A stretch of 64,000 nucleotides of DNA from Setoptus koraiensis (Eukaryota; Arthropoda), in NCBI GenBank assembly GCA_048013815.1, contig CM106585.1, forward strand, positions 5,084,001-5,148,000, read 5' to 3'. Under the pieces are notes generated by a model that saw only the letters and a program-made list of their open reading frames with translations, ran no database searches and had not been told where the DNA came from. The translations under genes were made by a program, and so were the position numbers. This document shows positions 60,475 to 64,000 of this stretch, one piece after another (positions within the stretch are counted from its first letter, which is position 1; each line of letters opens with the position of its first letter).

Positions 60475-63364
60475 GAGTATGTGTGTACAAAGGTTACGTC
60501 ATCGTCACTGGTTATCGTCGTTATAATAATCATACCCGGAAGTGTACAAGCCAGGCAAGTGTTGTAAGTGGGCTCTTTCGAAACGCTGCCTTGCGCCTTG
60601 ACTGATGGCGGCCGCTGCCATTATCTGGCTGACTAAATCAAAAGTCGCCCTAAGTGATTTGACATCGTTCACTCTCGTCTCTTCTATGAGGCGGCCGCCT
60701 TATGGTCATAAAATGATGACCAGATCGAGCGAGCGACAGAGACTAGATAAAGACAGTGAGAGAGCAAAATGAAAGATATTTCAACGCGGCTCACAGCGAC
60801 GGTCCGGCTGGCAAGGGTCACGCGCTTGGCCATTGTTGCTCGATTGCGCTGTTACTGGACATTGTTTCATATCCAGAGAATTGTCCAATTTTCTCTCGCT
60901 CGCTCTCTCTCTTTCGTCTTGTGTTTGTGATACAATTATCAGATTAGACCATTCTGTGCCCTCTGTGTTTTTGTCATCCAAGACACAGCCGGCCGGACAA
61001 AGCCAGCCAGTTCCGACAAACTCATCAGAGAGAAAGAAACAAACGGGCCAGTCCAATTGATGGAACAACTAGCCAGACGAGAACAACAGAGCGGCAATTC
61101 TTTTCTTCTGTCTCTCTGCTATTATCATTCACTCTCGATTCATCATAATCATACTTGTCCGCTTCTGCTAGCCTGGCTAATCTCTTAATCTTGCTCGAGC
61201 GCGCCCTCTTTTGTTTGTTGCTCGTTGTTTGCTGCTCGCCGTCGTTGTTGTTGTTGTTGTTGCTGTTGTTGTTGCTCAAACATGTCAAAACAAGTATAGC
61301 GGTCGGAAACTAATTAGCGCGCTCAGAAGAACAATCAAGCATTTGCGGCAACAGTCACAGCTCTTGTCGCCACTGCTGTGACCCCTGCTAAAGTCGACCT
61401 TAAAGTTTACAACTTTTGTCCACTTTTGTGCCCATTCAGACCACTGACCAGGCAACCCAGTGGCCGCAGCCAGTGTCATTAATGAGTGCAAGTGGAGCAG
61501 AAAATTGCTCACTCATGGAGCACCAATTAGTGCGATGCTCAACGTGCGCCGTTATTTGCATCCTTGATGGCCATGTAAATTAATGATTAAATCTAAACCA
61601 GTTGATATTTAATGATCGTGTCCAGACGCCACAGCTGTTACCTGTTGTTAATTTGAACCCAATTGGCTCGTGCCTGAATGTTGGCTAAACTTGATAACAA
61701 ACAAGCACACACACGAGCCGACAAAAAAAAATGTTGACTAACACGCAAACTAAATAGCCTGCTTATGTAACATAAGCAGGCTATTAGTTAACTAAGCAAA
61801 TGAAGAAATTAACTTGACTGACTGCCTCACTAACCCGACGGCTAAACAACTAAATAGCTGGCCCTGCACTCATGCAAGCTCATATTATTCTTAATATATA
61901 AATAATAATAATAATAATAATATTCTCACTTCAAGCTTATCTTCATCTTCAGCGGTGCACTGGCACAGCGTAGGAAATAAAATTAATCTGCACTCGTTAT
62001 ATAGTGTGTGTGTGCCAACTTCCGGGTTTGACCCACAGGCAAACAAATTATTAGCATGTATTCATCAACACACAACAAGCACGCAGACAAATAGGCAAGA
62101 CGAGACGACTAACGAATTAACGGAACCTACCTTGCGCATTCCCATCAGATTGGTCTTGTTGCACTTGTTGCTGTTGTTGTTGTTGTTGTTCTGGTAGCCG
62201 TGCTACTACATACTGCTAGAGACTACTAAAGGCATTGGGTAACAGTAACAACAACATACGTTACGTCACACACACACACACACTCTCACATGATAGCGGG
62301 CGAGAGATGTGGCAATAGTTGTGGCGCTTGTAGTTAGTACCATTATTGTTCAACATTTTTTTACACGTTGACCGCTAGCCAAGCTAGGCCACTCTCGCTC
62401 AATGGACAGGTTCGGCCCCCACACCTGCTCGTTGCTGTGTTGTAAGTGTCGATCATCATGTGACCAGATGGGTGGCAAACTATTATATAACATTTATAGT
62501 GCTCATCTGTCAAGTGGTCAGTTATCCCTCTATCAAAGGCTAACCGTTAAAACTGTTGCCGTTACTTTACTTACATAACCACTGCTGCTGTAGCTGTTCT
62601 AGCCACTTTCTACCGTTAGCCACACTACTCTCTACTTACGTACTTTATACACGATTATAACATAAGCTTGATAATAACTTAACCCACACCTTTTCAAGGC
62701 TCATCTCATCAGCTCCATTACTCCTAGTTTATGGCCGCCTCACACACACATTACAAAGTGGACGGTCTCACAATGGTCAGAGGTACAATGTTTAGCTGTT
62801 TCTTGGCTCGCTAAAAACCGGTGAGTAAGCTAGAGAGTTAGCTCGAAGCAAAAGTGAGAAAAAAAGAAGCGAGAGTGACGCCACTTAGCTAAAGACGGCC
62901 CATATTTGTTATTTAATGTACAAACAAGTTGTGAACATCCGTTAGTTTAATTGAGTGAGCTGTAATGGTCAATTCAACAGAAACTACAAATTGAAGGTCC
63001 ATATAACAGCAACGACAGCAATAGTTGAAAATTTTGTTTAAAGTGACCAGTGAATAATTGTCGGTCGAACCAAAAGCAAGTTCATTCGCAAATCAAACAA
63101 GCAACAGACAACTTTGTAAAATTTAATTCCGCGCACCAACTCTACAGACAAGATTCACAAATCGACACCCCAAACTGCAAACACACACATACACTTTACA
63201 AGCTGTAAGAATTAATCGTAAACTCAAACACTAATAACTGTATCCCTTAAAACTAAGGTAACTAGATAATCATCGATCTACTGTTCTGTTCTCCTCATAT
63301 CCAATTAATTCATATCGCCGGTACAGATTATTAGAAACCAGAACCAAACAAACAAACACACAAA
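60475..63364. other. Gene-free region upstream of the small secreted peptide gene
   Basis: No supported gene. Simple repeats: (ttg)n at about 61240-61275 and 62170-62192, (aat)n at 61898-61922 and (ca)n at 62267-62283. A 33-bp palindrome lies at 61753-61785. The promoter of the 63365 gene should lie near the right edge. Confidence 0.4.
61753..61785. repeat. 33-bp near-perfect palindrome
   Basis: Arms of 16 bp (aatagcctgcttatgt) flank a single central base. The whole could extrude as a cruciform, or mark a rearrangement or dimeric protein site. Confidence 0.85.
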
Positions 63365-63731
63365 ATGAAATTCTTCAGAGTTTTCTCCATGCTTATGGTG
63401 GTGGCCGTTGTTGTTGCAGTATTCACATCACATAATGTTGAGGCTGGCAAAAAGAAGATGCTCAAGAAGGCAGCATTGACCGCTATGCTCTTGAAGGGTG
63501 GCAAAAAGATCCTCTTGCCCCTACCAATACCCATTCCAATTCCGTAAGTTACACAACAATAACACCAACAAAAATTCTGCCACATCCTTCACATATGCTC
63601 AATTGACTCATCCATTGACTTCCTTTTTCCGGTTTCTCGTTACGTGCCATTTGTTTGACAGATTCTTGAAGCAAAAAGAGCCAGTCTACTACCCCCAACC
63701 ATCGTATTCTTCATCGTATTCCTCATACTGA
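63365..63731 (+). CDS. Small secreted peptide, Lys-rich then Pro/Tyr/Ser-rich, 2 exons
   Basis: The CDS is join(63365..63543,63662..63731), 82 residues; the intron is GTAAGT...CAG and in phase. Residues 1-27 are a textbook signal peptide (MKFFRVFSMLMVVAVVVAVF, then HNVEA). The mature part starts GKKKMLKKAALTAMLLKGGKK, an amphipathic basic segment. Then follow an alternating Pro-Ile stretch and a C-terminus FLKQKEPVYYPQPSYSSSYSSY rich in Tyr and Ser. Such compositions occur in arthropod cuticle, gland or silk-like small proteins and in cationic peptides. I do not recognise a named family. There are no cysteines. Nothing in the flanks indicates a cluster; the window ends 269 bp after the stop. 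Confidence 0.8.
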
Positions 63732-64000
63732 AAGCATTATCATATAATCAATTGATTCATAAGTTTCATCATTCTATAGCCGATACCGACATGTTTAGCA
63801 CGCACACACAATATGGAAAGACAGAGGTTTGGCCGCAAATATTTATTTATGCAACAACTTGAATCGCCCAATTCACTCCGAACTATCAGACTTGCTGATA
63901 CTACATATCTAATCCCCATAAGGCTCCCGATCCCTCCTATTCCGTAAAACTGGGCACAGATTCCGATAAACTAGATAGATCTATCCTAGAATTAATCCAG

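Overview
The window is nuclear DNA from an animal, most likely an arthropod. Genes carry short GT-AG introns of about 70-160 bp. There is a Spätzle-type Toll ligand and a tyrosine decarboxylase (octopamine/tyramine pathway), both typical of arthropods and protostomes. Proteins are rich in poly-Q/N/T runs, and intergenic spaces are long and full of microsatellites. A chelicerate such as a mite is my guess; the sequence does not settle it.

Layout. 1-986 (-) is the N-terminal part of ferrochelatase, cut by the window edge. Head-to-head with it, 1745-5487 (+) is a GRIP-domain golgin whose last two exons lie beyond the long first exon. Converging on it, 6303-8500 (-) is a four-exon Spätzle-like cystine-knot gene. 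8.5-14.5 kb is gene-free and carries diverged dispersed repeats. 14557-18518 (+) is a six-exon tyrosine decarboxylase with a long low-complexity N-terminal extension. 19.0-20.5 kb holds a run of hairpins and triplet repeats, then a small Tc1/mariner element with clear inverted repeats. 20.5-41.8 kb has no gene I can defend; it alternates GC-rich, repeat-laden islands (about 20.6-26 and 33.3-36.4 kb) with AT-rich stretches.

41849-45364 (+) is a single-exon Q/N-rich protein of unknown function. 49062-50168 (-) is an intronless ARPC1 (Arp2/3 complex), and 51864-52427 (+) an intronless Rheb GTPase, flanked by old duplicated segments. 52875-54224 (+) is an orphan protein with nine 23-residue repeats. 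54571-57755 (-) is a six-exon secreted protein with three C-type lectin domains. 57.8-63.3 kb is gene-poor, with one possible TATA-driven first exon at 60431. 63365-63731 (+) is a two-exon small secreted basic/Tyr-rich peptide.

These are unrelated housekeeping, signalling and secreted genes, with no operon-like link. Spätzle and the lectin protein could both act in immunity, but their sharing a window is not evidence of a shared role. I found no RNA gene, CRISPR array or retroelement I could defend.
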